Shown here piece after piece: positions 18,780-26,774 of a DNA stretch of 41,479 bases. Source of the stretch: Endomicrobium sp. (GTDB taxonomy: Bacteria > Elusimicrobiota > Endomicrobiia > Endomicrobiales > Endomicrobiaceae); contig JAITKZ010000104.1 in the NCBI GenBank assembly GCA_031278115.1, forward strand, positions 1 to 41,479, read 5' to 3'. The first letter of the stretch is position 1. Each line of letters opens with the position of its first letter. The notes under the pieces were generated by a model. That model made no database searches, had not been told where the DNA came from, and saw only the letters and a program-made list of their open reading frames with translations. The translations under genes were made by a program, and so were the position numbers.

Positions 18780-20063
18780 ATGAATGCTTCACCTTTCTCT
18801 CGGTCAAGAAGTTTTGTTTTAAGCATGCTTTTTTTATCGCATGTAATTCTGTATTTAGACAGAGCGGCGCTTTCCATAAATGCCACTCATATGCAAGCCG
18901 AGTTTGGCCTTACGTCAGTTCAATTAGGGATGCTTTTTAGCATATTTTCAATAGGCTACGTTGTTTTTAACATGGTTGGGGGACTGCTTGCCGATAAATT
19001 TGGACCCAAAAATGTACTTTTGAGCTGTATGGTGGTGTGGTCACTTTTTACAGGCAGCATGGCACTAGCGGTTAGTTTTTTAAGTTTGATTGCAATACGT
19101 CTTTTTTTTGGAATGTCCGAAGGACCTTGCACGACAAGTGTCAATAAAACGGTAGATTTGTGGTATCCTCCAGACAAAAAAGCTTCTGCTATGGGAATTT
19201 CAGCGAGCGGTTCTCCTCTTGGAGCGGCATTGGCAGGTCCAATAGTTGGTTTTATAACGCTTAAGTATAATTGGCGAACGTCATTTGTTATTATTATGTT
19301 TATAGGTTTTATTTGGGCTTTTTTTTGGTGGAAATATATGGACAAGAGAAAAACAAAACAAACAAAATCAGAAAGTGAAATTAATACTTGTTCCACTAAA
19401 AGTCCGTACAAATTAAAACTGTTCTTTTATTTAAAACAAAAAACTATTATCGCGTCAGCTGTCGCTTTTTTTTCTTATAACTATATATTATTTTTCTTTA
19501 TAAATTGGTTTCCGAGTTATTTAATTAAAATGAGAGCTTTTGCTTTGTACGATGTGAGCATAATTAATATATTGCCATGGACGCTTGGGTTTGTGGCGCT
19601 TGCTAGCGGAGGAATAGTATCAGACTTTGTTAGAAGAAAATTAAACGCAAATAAGGACCCTCTTCTTGCAAGAAGAGTAGTATTGGGATTTGGATTATTA
19701 TTTTCTGCCATTGCTGTTTTTGTGGCTGATATTGTAAGTAGTAACGTATTAACTATTGCTTTGGTATCAACGTCAATATTTTTCTTGTACCTTACAGGTA
19801 GCATATATTGGGGAATAGTTAACGATATTGTTGACTCAAGCAACGTTGGCTCTGTAGGAGGGATTATGCATGGCTGCGGGAATTGTGGCGGACTGCTTGC
19901 TCCTTTTATAACAGGTTGTTTTATTCACTTAACAAACGATTTTTCTACTGCCTTTACTGTAGCGGGAATAATTGGGTCCATAGGAGCGGTGTTATCGCTT
20001 TTATTTATAAGAAAAGTTGATTGGGACAGTGAAAGGATTAAAAAATATATTGTTGCATCTTAA
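18780..20063 (+). CDS. MFS transporter, anion:cation symporter type (probable hexuronate/sugar-acid uptake)
   Basis: 427-residue, twelve-TM major-facilitator protein of the ACS (ExuT/GudP-like) group. Visible motifs: YLDRAALSINATHMQAEFGL at TM1, GGLLADKFGPKNVL between TM2 and TM3, FGMSEGPCTTSVNKTVDLWY at TM4-5, and a charged central loop (KRKTKQTKSESE). It is first in the hexuronate operon and probably imports a sugar acid. Two transporters bracket the operon (this one and ExuT at its end), so their substrates probably differ. Translation signal is the G6 run. No indels. Confidence 0.85.
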   Translation: MNASPFSRSRSFVLSMLFLSHVILYLDRAALSINATHMQAEFGLTSVQLGMLFSIFSIGYVVFNMVGGLLADKFGPKNVLLSCMVVWSLFTGSMALAVSFLSLIAIRLFFGMSEGPCTTSVNKTVDLWYPPDKKASAMGISASGSPLGAALAGPIVGFITLKYNWRTSFVIIMFIGFIWAFFWWKYMDKRKTKQTKSESEINTCSTKSPYKLKLFFYLKQKTIIASAVAFFSYNYILFFFINWFPSYLIKMRAFALYDVSIINILPWTLGFVALASGGIVSDFVRRKLNANKDPLLARRVVLGFGLLFSAIAVFVADIVSSNVLTIALVSTSIFFLYLTGSIYWGIVNDIVDSSNVGSVGGIMHGCGNCGGLLAPFITGCFIHLTNDFSTAFTVAGIIGSIGAVLSLLFIRKVDWDSERIKKYIVAS

Positions 20064-20143
20064 TTACGTCGTCCTAAAAAGCGCTAAAGAAATGCTCTAA
20101 AACTGGAAATATTAAATCAAACGTTAAATGTTGCTAATCAGCA

Positions 20144-20152
20144 GGGGGGGGG
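20144..20152 (+). promoter_or_regulatory. G9 tract followed by ATG-TAA
   Basis: Nine G, then AATGTAAG: the ATG at 20154 is followed at once by an in-frame TAA. The same frame continues into the dehydrogenase gene. The context AGCA-G9-A is shared with the G9 tract before exuT. The dehydrogenase itself is best started at 20220, so this looks like a disabled or regulatory initiation site. Confidence 0.5.
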
Positions 20153-20219
20153 AATGTAAGGATTGGACATAAAAATTAGAGAAATCCATGATGTTAAAGA
20201 TGAGAACTTGGAGATAAAC

Positions 20220-21236
20220 ATGAAGCAATTATTAACGGTAGAACCAAAAAAACTTATAATGGAAGATGTTCAAAGTCCTGAAATAACCGCGGATACTGAG
20301 GTTTTAGTAAAAGTAAAAGCCGCTGGAATTTGCGGCAGCGACGTGCATATTTATCATGGCACTCAACCTGTTGCTACATATCCTAGAGTTATGGGACATG
20401 AGATAACTGGCGTTATAGAGAAAATTGGCAAAAACGTTACGAAAGTTAAAGCGGGCGACAGAGTTATAGTTGACAACGTAATAAGTTGCGGAAAGTGTTA
20501 TCCTTGCAGCATTAACAGACCGAATATTTGCACAAACTTGAAGGTACGAGGCGTGCATGTTCACGGTGGGTTTAGGGAATATATTACTGCGGATCAAGAC
20601 GCGATGTATCTTTTGCCAGACGAACTTTCTTTTTCGGATGCCGTAATGATTGAACCGATGAGCATAGCGTTTCAGGTATGTTTCAGAGCGCAAATTATGT
20701 CCAGCGATACTGTGTTCATTTTTGGCGCAGGCACAATTGGCAAGAGTCTGATAAAAGTTATTTCAGCGACGATAGGTGCAGATATCATAGTTGCGGATAT
20801 ATCCGATGAGAGACTAGAAGAAGCTAAAGCGCTAGGCGTAAAAAACGTCATAAACTCTAACAGAGAAGATTTAGTGAAAAAGATAAAAGAATATACGGAG
20901 TATGGTCCGACTGTCTCTATCGATGCCGTTGGCGTTGTGGAATCGTTGTCTCTGCTTGCCGATATAACTTCAAATGCGGGCAGAATAATTACTTTGGGAT
21001 TTTTAGCAAATCCTTCGTCTATAGCACAGGTTAAAATAACCGCAAAAGAGCTAGATGTGCGCGGTGCCAGACTTCAAAACAAAAAATTTATAGATGTTAT
21101 AAAAACGTACAAAAGCGGAAAAATAAAAATTGAAGGACAGGTGTCGCACGTTATGCCTTTTGAAAAAGCTTTAGATGCTTTTAAGCTAATAGACAGTAAG
21201 GATAAATCAGTGACAAAAGTTGTTCTACAATTTTAA
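20220..21236 (+). CDS. zinc-dependent alcohol dehydrogenase, LgoD-like (sugar-acid 5-dehydrogenase)
   Basis: 338-residue medium-chain dehydrogenase. ATG 20220 has GGAG six bases upstream and begins as the family does (MKQLLTVEPKKLIMEDV); a TTG at 20163 would add 19 atypical residues. Catalytic-zinc motifs: GICGSDVHIYHGTQP, then GHEITGVIEKIG; structural-zinc cysteines CGKCYPCSINRPNIC; NAD-binding FGAGTIGKSLIKV. The segments YPRVMGHEITG and GVHVHGGFREY recall E. coli LgoD (L-galactonate 5-dehydrogenase). Placement between a sugar-acid transporter and uxuA supports oxidation of an aldonate to a ketouronate. Sorbitol- or mannonate-type activity remains possible. Confidence 0.8.
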   Translation: MKQLLTVEPKKLIMEDVQSPEITADTEVLVKVKAAGICGSDVHIYHGTQPVATYPRVMGHEITGVIEKIGKNVTKVKAGDRVIVDNVISCGKCYPCSINRPNICTNLKVRGVHVHGGFREYITADQDAMYLLPDELSFSDAVMIEPMSIAFQVCFRAQIMSSDTVFIFGAGTIGKSLIKVISATIGADIIVADISDERLEEAKALGVKNVINSNREDLVKKIKEYTEYGPTVSIDAVGVVESLSLLADITSNAGRIITLGFLANPSSIAQVKITAKELDVRGARLQNKKFIDVIKTYKSGKIKIEGQVSHVMPFEKALDAFKLIDSKDKSVTKVVLQF

Positions 21237-21286
21237 AAAGTCTGTAAGAGATATGTGTTTTAACGTCTTGCAGAGGATGGTTAACT

Positions 21287-22369
21287 ATGCAGATGACATT
21301 TAGATGGTATGGCAAAAAACTTGACACTATTCCACTAAACTTCATTAAACAAATTCCCGGGGTAAGCGGCATAGTATGGGCACTTCATGATGTGCCGGTA
21401 GGATATTGTTGGGAAATGGAAAGAATCAAGCAGGTTAAAGATGAGCTTGCCAAAGCGGGTTTTAATAATGAAGTGGTAGAAAGCGTCAATGTGCATGAAG
21501 ACATTAAACTTGGTCTCCCTTCAAGGGAAAAATACATTGAAAATTATAAAAATACGCTTCGTAATTTAGGCAAAGCCGGTGTAAAAGTAGTATGTTATAA
21601 CTTTATGCCAATTTTTGATTGGACAAGAACGGACTTGTATAAACATCTTCCTGACGGTTCAACAGCTCTTTTCTATGAGAAAGCAAAAATAGATTCGCTT
21701 AATCCTTATGAGTTTCTGGACAATATGTCAAAACAAAAAGGGTTGCTGTCAATGCCAGGTTGGGAGCCAGAAAGACTTGCTAAAATAAGGGAGTTGTTTA
21801 AGGCATATGAAGGATTTACATTAGAGAATCTTTTTGAAAACGCGAAATATTTTTTGCAAGAGATCATTCCTGTTGCAGAAGAGAGTGGTATAAAAATGGC
21901 AATCCATCCAGATGATCCGCCATGGAGTATTTTTGGATTGCCAAGACTTATAATTTCCAAGGAAAATATACAAAGATATTTAAATCTGGTCAAGAATCCG
22001 TCAAATGGTCTTACTTTATGCACAGGTTCGTTGGGGTCAACTGATAAGAACGATATTGTTGATATGATAGAAACTTTCAAAGACAAAATATTTTTTGCCC
22101 ATATTAGAAATGTAAAACGGTTTGACAACGGTGATTTTATAGAAACTTCTCATCGTTCTTGCGATGGATCTTTAGATATTGTAGAAAGTATGCGTGTATT
22201 TCATCGTATAAAATTTAGATATTATATTCGCCCTGACCATGGCAGACATATTTGGAACGAAGAATCCAGGATAGGGCTGCGACCGGGATATGGTCTTTAT
22301 GATAGAGCGCTAGGGATTATGTATTTGCTCGGTATTTGGGATACGCTGGACAAACAAAACGAAAATTAG
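21287..22369 (+). CDS. uxuA: D-mannonate dehydratase
   Basis: Converts D-mannonate to 2-keto-3-deoxygluconate (KDG). 360 residues, full length. ATG 21287 lies ten bases after GAGG. A second in-frame ATG two codons on (MTFRWYG) is equally plausible. Family signatures: FRWYGKKLDTIPL at the N-terminus, GIVWALHDVPVG, KVVCYNFMPIFDWTRTDL, metal-binding MAIHPDDPPWSIFGLPR, CTGSLGS, HIRNVKR, and the C-terminal YIRPDHGRHIW with GYGLYDRALGIMYL. It lies 50 bases after the dehydrogenase gene and 32 before eda, in one operon. All catalytic motifs are intact. Confidence 0.96.
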   Translation: MQMTFRWYGKKLDTIPLNFIKQIPGVSGIVWALHDVPVGYCWEMERIKQVKDELAKAGFNNEVVESVNVHEDIKLGLPSREKYIENYKNTLRNLGKAGVKVVCYNFMPIFDWTRTDLYKHLPDGSTALFYEKAKIDSLNPYEFLDNMSKQKGLLSMPGWEPERLAKIRELFKAYEGFTLENLFENAKYFLQEIIPVAEESGIKMAIHPDDPPWSIFGLPRLIISKENIQRYLNLVKNPSNGLTLCTGSLGSTDKNDIVDMIETFKDKIFFAHIRNVKRFDNGDFIETSHRSCDGSLDIVESMRVFHRIKFRYYIRPDHGRHIWNEESRIGLRPGYGLYDRALGIMYLLGIWDTLDKQNEN

Positions 22370-22392
22370 TACTCTATTATAAATTTATGTCA

Positions 22393-22399
22393 GGGGGGG
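22393..22399 (+). promoter_or_regulatory. G7 tract acting as Shine-Dalgarno of eda
   Basis: ATGTCA-G7-CA directly before ATG 22402, only two bases away. No other ribosome-binding sequence is seen in the 32-base gap after uxuA. Confidence 0.5.
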
Positions 22400-22401
22400 C
22401 A

Positions 22402-23367
22402 ATGAATGGTTTACTGATGAAAATTTCTAATATTGGCATAGTGCCAATTGTTACGCTTGATAAGCCTCAACAGGCTGCTCCTCTTGCAAAAGCAATTTAT
22501 GCAGGTGGCATAGAGTGTGCAGAAATAACATTTAGAACCGCCGCCGCGGAAGAATCAATAAAAGTTATTTCTAAAGAAATTCCTGAAATGCTTATTGGGG
22601 CCGGTACAGTTTTGACCATAAAACAGGTTGACAAGGCAATTGCGGTCGGCGCTAAATTTATAGTTACCCCAGGTCTAAATCCCAAAATTGTAAAGTATTG
22701 CCTGGATAAAGGCGTTGTAATAATTCCGGGCTGTGTGACCCCAAGCGATATAGGAACAGCCATAGAGCTTGGACTTGAAGTTGTTAAATTTTTTCCGGCA
22801 GAGGCTGCTGGTGGTATTGATATGATTAAAGCTATGTCTGCACCATACGCAACCATAAAGTTTATGCCAACGGGTGGAATAGATATAAAAAATTTGAATA
22901 CATATCTTTCATTTAGTAAGATTATTGCTTGTGGCGGCAGTTGGATGGTTAATAAAGATCTAATAACAAGCGGCAATTATGAAATTGTTACAAAATTAAG
23001 TAAGGAAGCGTTGTTTGCCATGCTTGGTTTTGAAGTACAACATGTAGGCATTAATATGCCCGATGCGACTTCGGCACTAAAAACTACAAATAAGTTTGAG
23101 AATTTATTTGGTCTTACAAAGCAAGAATCTTCTAATTCTTTTTTTGCAGGACTTAACGTGGAGGTGATGAAAAAACAATTTTTTGGTAAAAATGGGCATA
23201 TAGCGGTGCGTACAAATAATGTAAGGCGCGCAATGTATTATTTGCATAAAGCTGGTGTAGTTTTTAATGATGAAACTGCATCATATGATGAGGCAGGCAA
23301 TTTACGCACTATATATCTGAAAGAGGAAATCGGAAATTTTGCTGTTCATTTAATCCAGAGGAAATAG
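22402..23367 (+). CDS. eda: KDPG/KHG aldolase with C-terminal extension domain
   Basis: Splits 2-keto-3-deoxy-6-phosphogluconate into pyruvate and glyceraldehyde-3-phosphate. ATG 22402 after the G7 tract is chosen over an in-frame upstream start at 22336, which lies inside uxuA. Residues 1-~205 are the class I aldolase barrel: catalytic Glu in IECAEITFRT, GAGTVLTIKQV, FIVTPGLNP, GCVTPSDIGTA, Schiff-base Lys in VVKFFPAEAAGG, FMPTGGID. The ordinary enzyme is ~210 residues; this one has 321. The extra ~110 (FEVQHVGINMPD through GHIAVRTNNVRRAMYYL to FAVHLIQRK) look like a glyoxalase/VOC-type domain, a fusion I associate with some Firmicutes KDPG aldolases. Confidence 0.93.
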   Translation: MNGLLMKISNIGIVPIVTLDKPQQAAPLAKAIYAGGIECAEITFRTAAAEESIKVISKEIPEMLIGAGTVLTIKQVDKAIAVGAKFIVTPGLNPKIVKYCLDKGVVIIPGCVTPSDIGTAIELGLEVVKFFPAEAAGGIDMIKAMSAPYATIKFMPTGGIDIKNLNTYLSFSKIIACGGSWMVNKDLITSGNYEIVTKLSKEALFAMLGFEVQHVGINMPDATSALKTTNKFENLFGLTKQESSNSFFAGLNVEVMKKQFFGKNGHIAVRTNNVRRAMYYLHKAGVVFNDETASYDEAGNLRTIYLKEEIGNFAVHLIQRK

Positions 23368-23384
23368 CGATAGGAGATTTAAAG

Positions 23385-24410
23385 ATGTTTAAAAAAGTAA
23401 TAACATTTGGAGAATTAATGCTTAGACTCGCACCCGAAGGATATTATCGTTTTGTACAAGCTGATGATTATGTTGCCACTTACGGAGGAGGCGAGGCGAA
23501 TGTCGCTGTCTCGCTAGCAAATTTCGGATTAAAGGCAGTTTTCGTAAGCAAAATGCCTAAACATGAAATTGGGCAGGCAGGCATAAATTCTTTAAGAAAA
23601 CATGGTGTGGATACTTCTTTTATAGCCCGCGGTGGTGAACGAGTTGGCATATACTTTTTGGAAAAAGGCGCGAGTCAACGGCCATCCAAAGTTATTTATG
23701 ACAGGGTTGGATCTTCTATATCATTAGCTTCAAAGGAAGATTTTGTTTGGGATAAAATTTTTGAAAACGCTCAATGGTTTCACTTTACTGGCATTACGCC
23801 TGCACTGAGCGATAGCGTAGCTGAAATATGCATTGAAGCCTGTAAAATCGCCAAAGAGAAGAAACTTGTTGTTAGCTGCGATTTGAATTATAGAAAAAAA
23901 CTTTGGTCTAAACAAAAAGCTGGCAACATTATGAGGAAACTTTGCAAATATATAGATGTTTGTATAGCAAACGAAGAGGATGCCGACGATATTTTCGGAA
24001 TAAAAGCTAAACATACTGATATAGCTGTTGGTAAAGTTAGCCATGAAGGATATAAAGAAGTAGCACGGGAATTAAAGGAAAGATTTAACTTCTCAAAAGT
24101 GGCAATAACGCTTAGAAGCTCGATCTCAGCTAGCGATAATCGTTGGGCGGCTGTGCTCTATGATGGCAAAAAGTTTTTCTTTAGCAAAGAATATCCTATA
24201 CATATTGTCGATCGCGTGGGCGGGGGGGATTCTTTTGGTGCTGGTCTAATATATTCTTTGATAAATGGGTATTCAGGGCAAGAAGCAATAGAGTTCGCAG
24301 TTGCCGCAAGTTGTTTAAAGCATAGTATTGAAGGCGATTATAATCATGTTTCAGTCAATGAAGTTGAAAAGCTTGCCGATGGATATGCTTCTGGACGTGT
24401 AGAGAGGTAA
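23385..24410 (+). CDS. kdgK: 2-keto-3-deoxygluconate kinase
   Basis: PfkB/ribokinase-family enzyme that phosphorylates KDG to KDPG. 341 residues. ATG 23385 follows ATAGGAGATTTAAAG, 17 bases after eda. The N-terminal PfkB motif (YGGGEANVAVSLANFGL) and the C-terminal catalytic motif (DRVGGGDSFGAGLIYSL, base Asp in GGGD) are complete. The GGGD codons include a G7 run (24222-24228), so slippage here would knock the gene out. Its last ~40 codons are duplicated as a remnant at 18573-18710. Confidence 0.95.
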   Translation: MFKKVITFGELMLRLAPEGYYRFVQADDYVATYGGGEANVAVSLANFGLKAVFVSKMPKHEIGQAGINSLRKHGVDTSFIARGGERVGIYFLEKGASQRPSKVIYDRVGSSISLASKEDFVWDKIFENAQWFHFTGITPALSDSVAEICIEACKIAKEKKLVVSCDLNYRKKLWSKQKAGNIMRKLCKYIDVCIANEEDADDIFGIKAKHTDIAVGKVSHEGYKEVARELKERFNFSKVAITLRSSISASDNRWAAVLYDGKKFFFSKEYPIHIVDRVGGGDSFGAGLIYSLINGYSGQEAIEFAVAASCLKHSIEGDYNHVSVNEVEKLADGYASGRVER

Positions 24411-24449
24411 TAGTTCTTTAAGAATGACACAAAACATTAAGGAGGTGTT

Positions 24450-25283
24450 ATGGAATGGGGCAATAAAGTGGCTATTATAACTGGGGCAGGAGGTGTGCTT
24501 CTTAGCGCTTATGCGAAAGAATTAGCTTCAAAAGGTGTTAAACTAGCAGTTTTAAGCAGAAGTCTTGAACATGCCCAACGCACTGCAGATGAAATTACAA
24601 CTGCGGGAAACATTGCAAAAGCGTACGCGTGCGATGTTCTTGATAAAGAAAATCTTATCAAAATAGAAAAACAGATATATGGAGATTTTGGGCAGTATCA
24701 CATTCTTATTAACGGCGCAGGCGGCAATATGCCAAATGCCAATACCACAAATGAAACCTTTATCTTTGAAGATTTGAATAACAGTAATACTCGTTCTTTT
24801 TTTGATATTGATTCAAATGAAATAGAAAAAGTTTTCTCAATAAATTTTCTTGGGACGTTCATTGTTTCACAAGTTTTTGCAAAACGTATGCTTGGAGTAA
24901 AGGGAGCTACAATTATAAATTTTTCAAGTATGGCGGCGCAAAAGCCAATGACTAAAGTTGTTGGTTACAGTGCGGCGAAAGCAGCGATTGACAATCTTAC
25001 CAAATGGCTAGGTGTGCATTTTGCAGAACAGGGATTGCGAGTAAATGCTATAGCCCCTGGATTTTTTCTCACTAATCAAAACCGCACGCTTTTAACAAAT
25101 CCTGACGGTTCTCTTACGGAAAGATCACGTAAAATTATTAGCCATACGCCTATGAGACGGTTTGGCGAAGCACGTGATTTGTTTGGCACTCTCTCATGGC
25201 TTTGCGACGAGGATGCCTCAGGCTTTGTTACTGGCAGTATTATTGCTGTGGACGGTGGATTTCAGTCATATTCTGGCGTATAA
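24450..25283 (+). CDS. uxuB: short-chain dehydrogenase: fructuronate reductase / D-mannonate oxidoreductase, SDR type
   Basis: Reduces D-fructuronate to D-mannonate with NAD(P)H. 277 residues. ATG 24450 follows AAGGAGGTGTT, the best ribosome-binding site in the operon. SDR features: cofactor loop TGAGGVLLSAYAKEL, INGAGGNMP, catalytic Ser in NFSSMAAQKP, YSAAKAA (YxxxK), NAIAPGF. The insert of ~30 residues after NMPNANT (the FEDLNNSNTRSFFDID region) and the GGVL loop resemble the Bacillus UxuB/YjmF type, unrelated to the long-chain E. coli UxuB. It sits between kdgK and uxaC and fills the only remaining step of the pathway, which supports the name strongly. Confidence 0.88.
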   Translation: MEWGNKVAIITGAGGVLLSAYAKELASKGVKLAVLSRSLEHAQRTADEITTAGNIAKAYACDVLDKENLIKIEKQIYGDFGQYHILINGAGGNMPNANTTNETFIFEDLNNSNTRSFFDIDSNEIEKVFSINFLGTFIVSQVFAKRMLGVKGATIINFSSMAAQKPMTKVVGYSAAKAAIDNLTKWLGVHFAEQGLRVNAIAPGFFLTNQNRTLLTNPDGSLTERSRKIISHTPMRRFGEARDLFGTLSWLCDEDASGFVTGSIIAVDGGFQSYSGV

Positions 25284-25300
25284 AACTTGGAGGGAAAATC

Positions 25301-26707
25301 ATGAAAAAATTTCTTGATAAAGACTTTTTACTTTCTACGGCAACTGCAAAAGAACTCTTTCACAAATATGCGGCAAAAAAACCTATCTTAGATTATCATT
25401 GTCATATTGATCCCAAGGAAATTGCATGTGACAGACAGTTTGAAAATATAAGTCAGGTGTGGCTTGGCGCAGATCATTATAAGTGGCGTATAATGCGCTC
25501 TAATGGCGTGGATGAAAAATATATTACTGGTAACGCTTCGGATAGAGAAAAATTTCAAAAGTGGGCGGAAACTATTGAACGAGCAATTGGTAGTCCTATT
25601 TATCACTGGAGTTATCTTGAACTTAGAAGATATTTTGGTTACGAAGGAGTTTTGAACAGCAAAACTGCAGAAGAAGTGTGGACATTATGCAACACGAAAT
25701 TGCATGAAAAATCAATGTCAGCGCGGGGACTAATAAAACAGTCTGGCGTTGCATTGATTTGTACTACCGATGATCCTATTGACACTCTTGAATGGCATAA
25801 AAAAATCAAAGAAGACAAATCTTTTGACGTGCAAGTGCTTCCTGCTTGGCGTCCGGATAAAATGTTAAACATAGAACAATCATCCTTTTTGGATTATCTC
25901 GATCAGCTTTCAAAAGTAAGCGACATTAATATTACTTCTTTTGCAGCATTAAAAAAAGCTTTCCAGAAAAGATTAGCATTTTTTATTTCTTTGGGTTGTC
26001 GAGCGACTGACCATGCTTTTGAATATATTATGTATGCCCCTTCTTCTGAAGATGAAATAGAAAAAATATTTGCAAAAAGGCTAAAAGAGAATGTTCTTAC
26101 TAAAGAGGAAGAATTGAAATATAAATTTGCTTTTATGCTTTTTGCCGGGAAAGAGTATTCAGAAAATGATCTTGTTATGGAATTACATTACGGTTGTAAA
26201 CGCAATAATAATACACTTGTGTTTGATAAACTTGGACCAAATACGGGGCATGACTGTATAAGTAATTTTGCTCCCAGTGCGCAAATAGCAGATTTCCTTA
26301 ATGCTCTTGATTCTACAGATCAACTGCCAAAAACAATAATATATAGCTTAAACCCCAACGACAATGCTATTATAGGGTCCATTTTGGGTTGTTTTCAAAA
26401 CAATTCTGCTTTAAGTAAAATACAACAAGGGTCAGCATGGTGGTTTAATGATCATAAAACCGGTATGATCGAACAACTGACTTCTCTCGCCAATTTAGAT
26501 ATCTTAAGTAACTTTGTTGGTATGCTTACTGATTCGCGAAGTTTTTTATCCTATACAAGGCACGAATATTTTAGACGTATACTCTGTAACTTAATAGGCG
26601 GTTGGGTTGAAAATGGCGAATATCCTTATGATATTAAAATTCTTTCCAAGATAATTTCCGATATTTGTTATGACAATGCTGTTCGTTATTTTAAGTTCAA
26701 CCTCTAA
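25301..26707 (+). CDS. uxaC: uronate isomerase
   Basis: Isomerises D-glucuronate to D-fructuronate (and D-galacturonate to D-tagaturonate), the first cytoplasmic step. 468 residues, full length. ATG 25301 follows TTGGAGGGAAAATC, 17 bases after the SDR gene; the frame is open further upstream, but those codons overlap that gene. Amidohydrolase-fold signatures: DYHCHIDPKEI (metal-binding HxH), YHWSYLELRRYFG, CTTDDPIDTLEWH, ATDHAFEYIMY, MELHYGCKRNNN, and C-terminal WWFNDHKTGM with GMLTDSRSFLSYTRHEYFRRILCN. No anomalies. Confidence 0.96.
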   Translation: MKKFLDKDFLLSTATAKELFHKYAAKKPILDYHCHIDPKEIACDRQFENISQVWLGADHYKWRIMRSNGVDEKYITGNASDREKFQKWAETIERAIGSPIYHWSYLELRRYFGYEGVLNSKTAEEVWTLCNTKLHEKSMSARGLIKQSGVALICTTDDPIDTLEWHKKIKEDKSFDVQVLPAWRPDKMLNIEQSSFLDYLDQLSKVSDINITSFAALKKAFQKRLAFFISLGCRATDHAFEYIMYAPSSEDEIEKIFAKRLKENVLTKEEELKYKFAFMLFAGKEYSENDLVMELHYGCKRNNNTLVFDKLGPNTGHDCISNFAPSAQIADFLNALDSTDQLPKTIIYSLNPNDNAIIGSILGCFQNNSALSKIQQGSAWWFNDHKTGMIEQLTSLANLDILSNFVGMLTDSRSFLSYTRHEYFRRILCNLIGGWVENGEYPYDIKILSKIISDICYDNAVRYFKFNL

Positions 26708-26760
26708 AGTTAAACTAAACGCAATACAATTTAAGAATGAAAGGATTTTTATATAGAGCA

Positions 26761-26769
26761 GGGGGGGGG
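26761..26769 (+). promoter_or_regulatory. G9 tract acting as Shine-Dalgarno of exuT
   Basis: AGCA-G9-ATTAA-ATG: the tract ends five bases before the ATG at 26775. Same AGCA-G9-A context as at 20144-20152. Length change would alter initiation strength of the glucuronate importer. Confidence 0.55.
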
Positions 26770-26774
26770 ATTAA

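Noticed and set aside
20163..20219. N-terminal extension of the zinc dehydrogenase from the TTG at 20163
   Set aside because: It would add 19 residues not found in the family. ATG 20220 has GGAG at good spacing and the typical family N-terminus.
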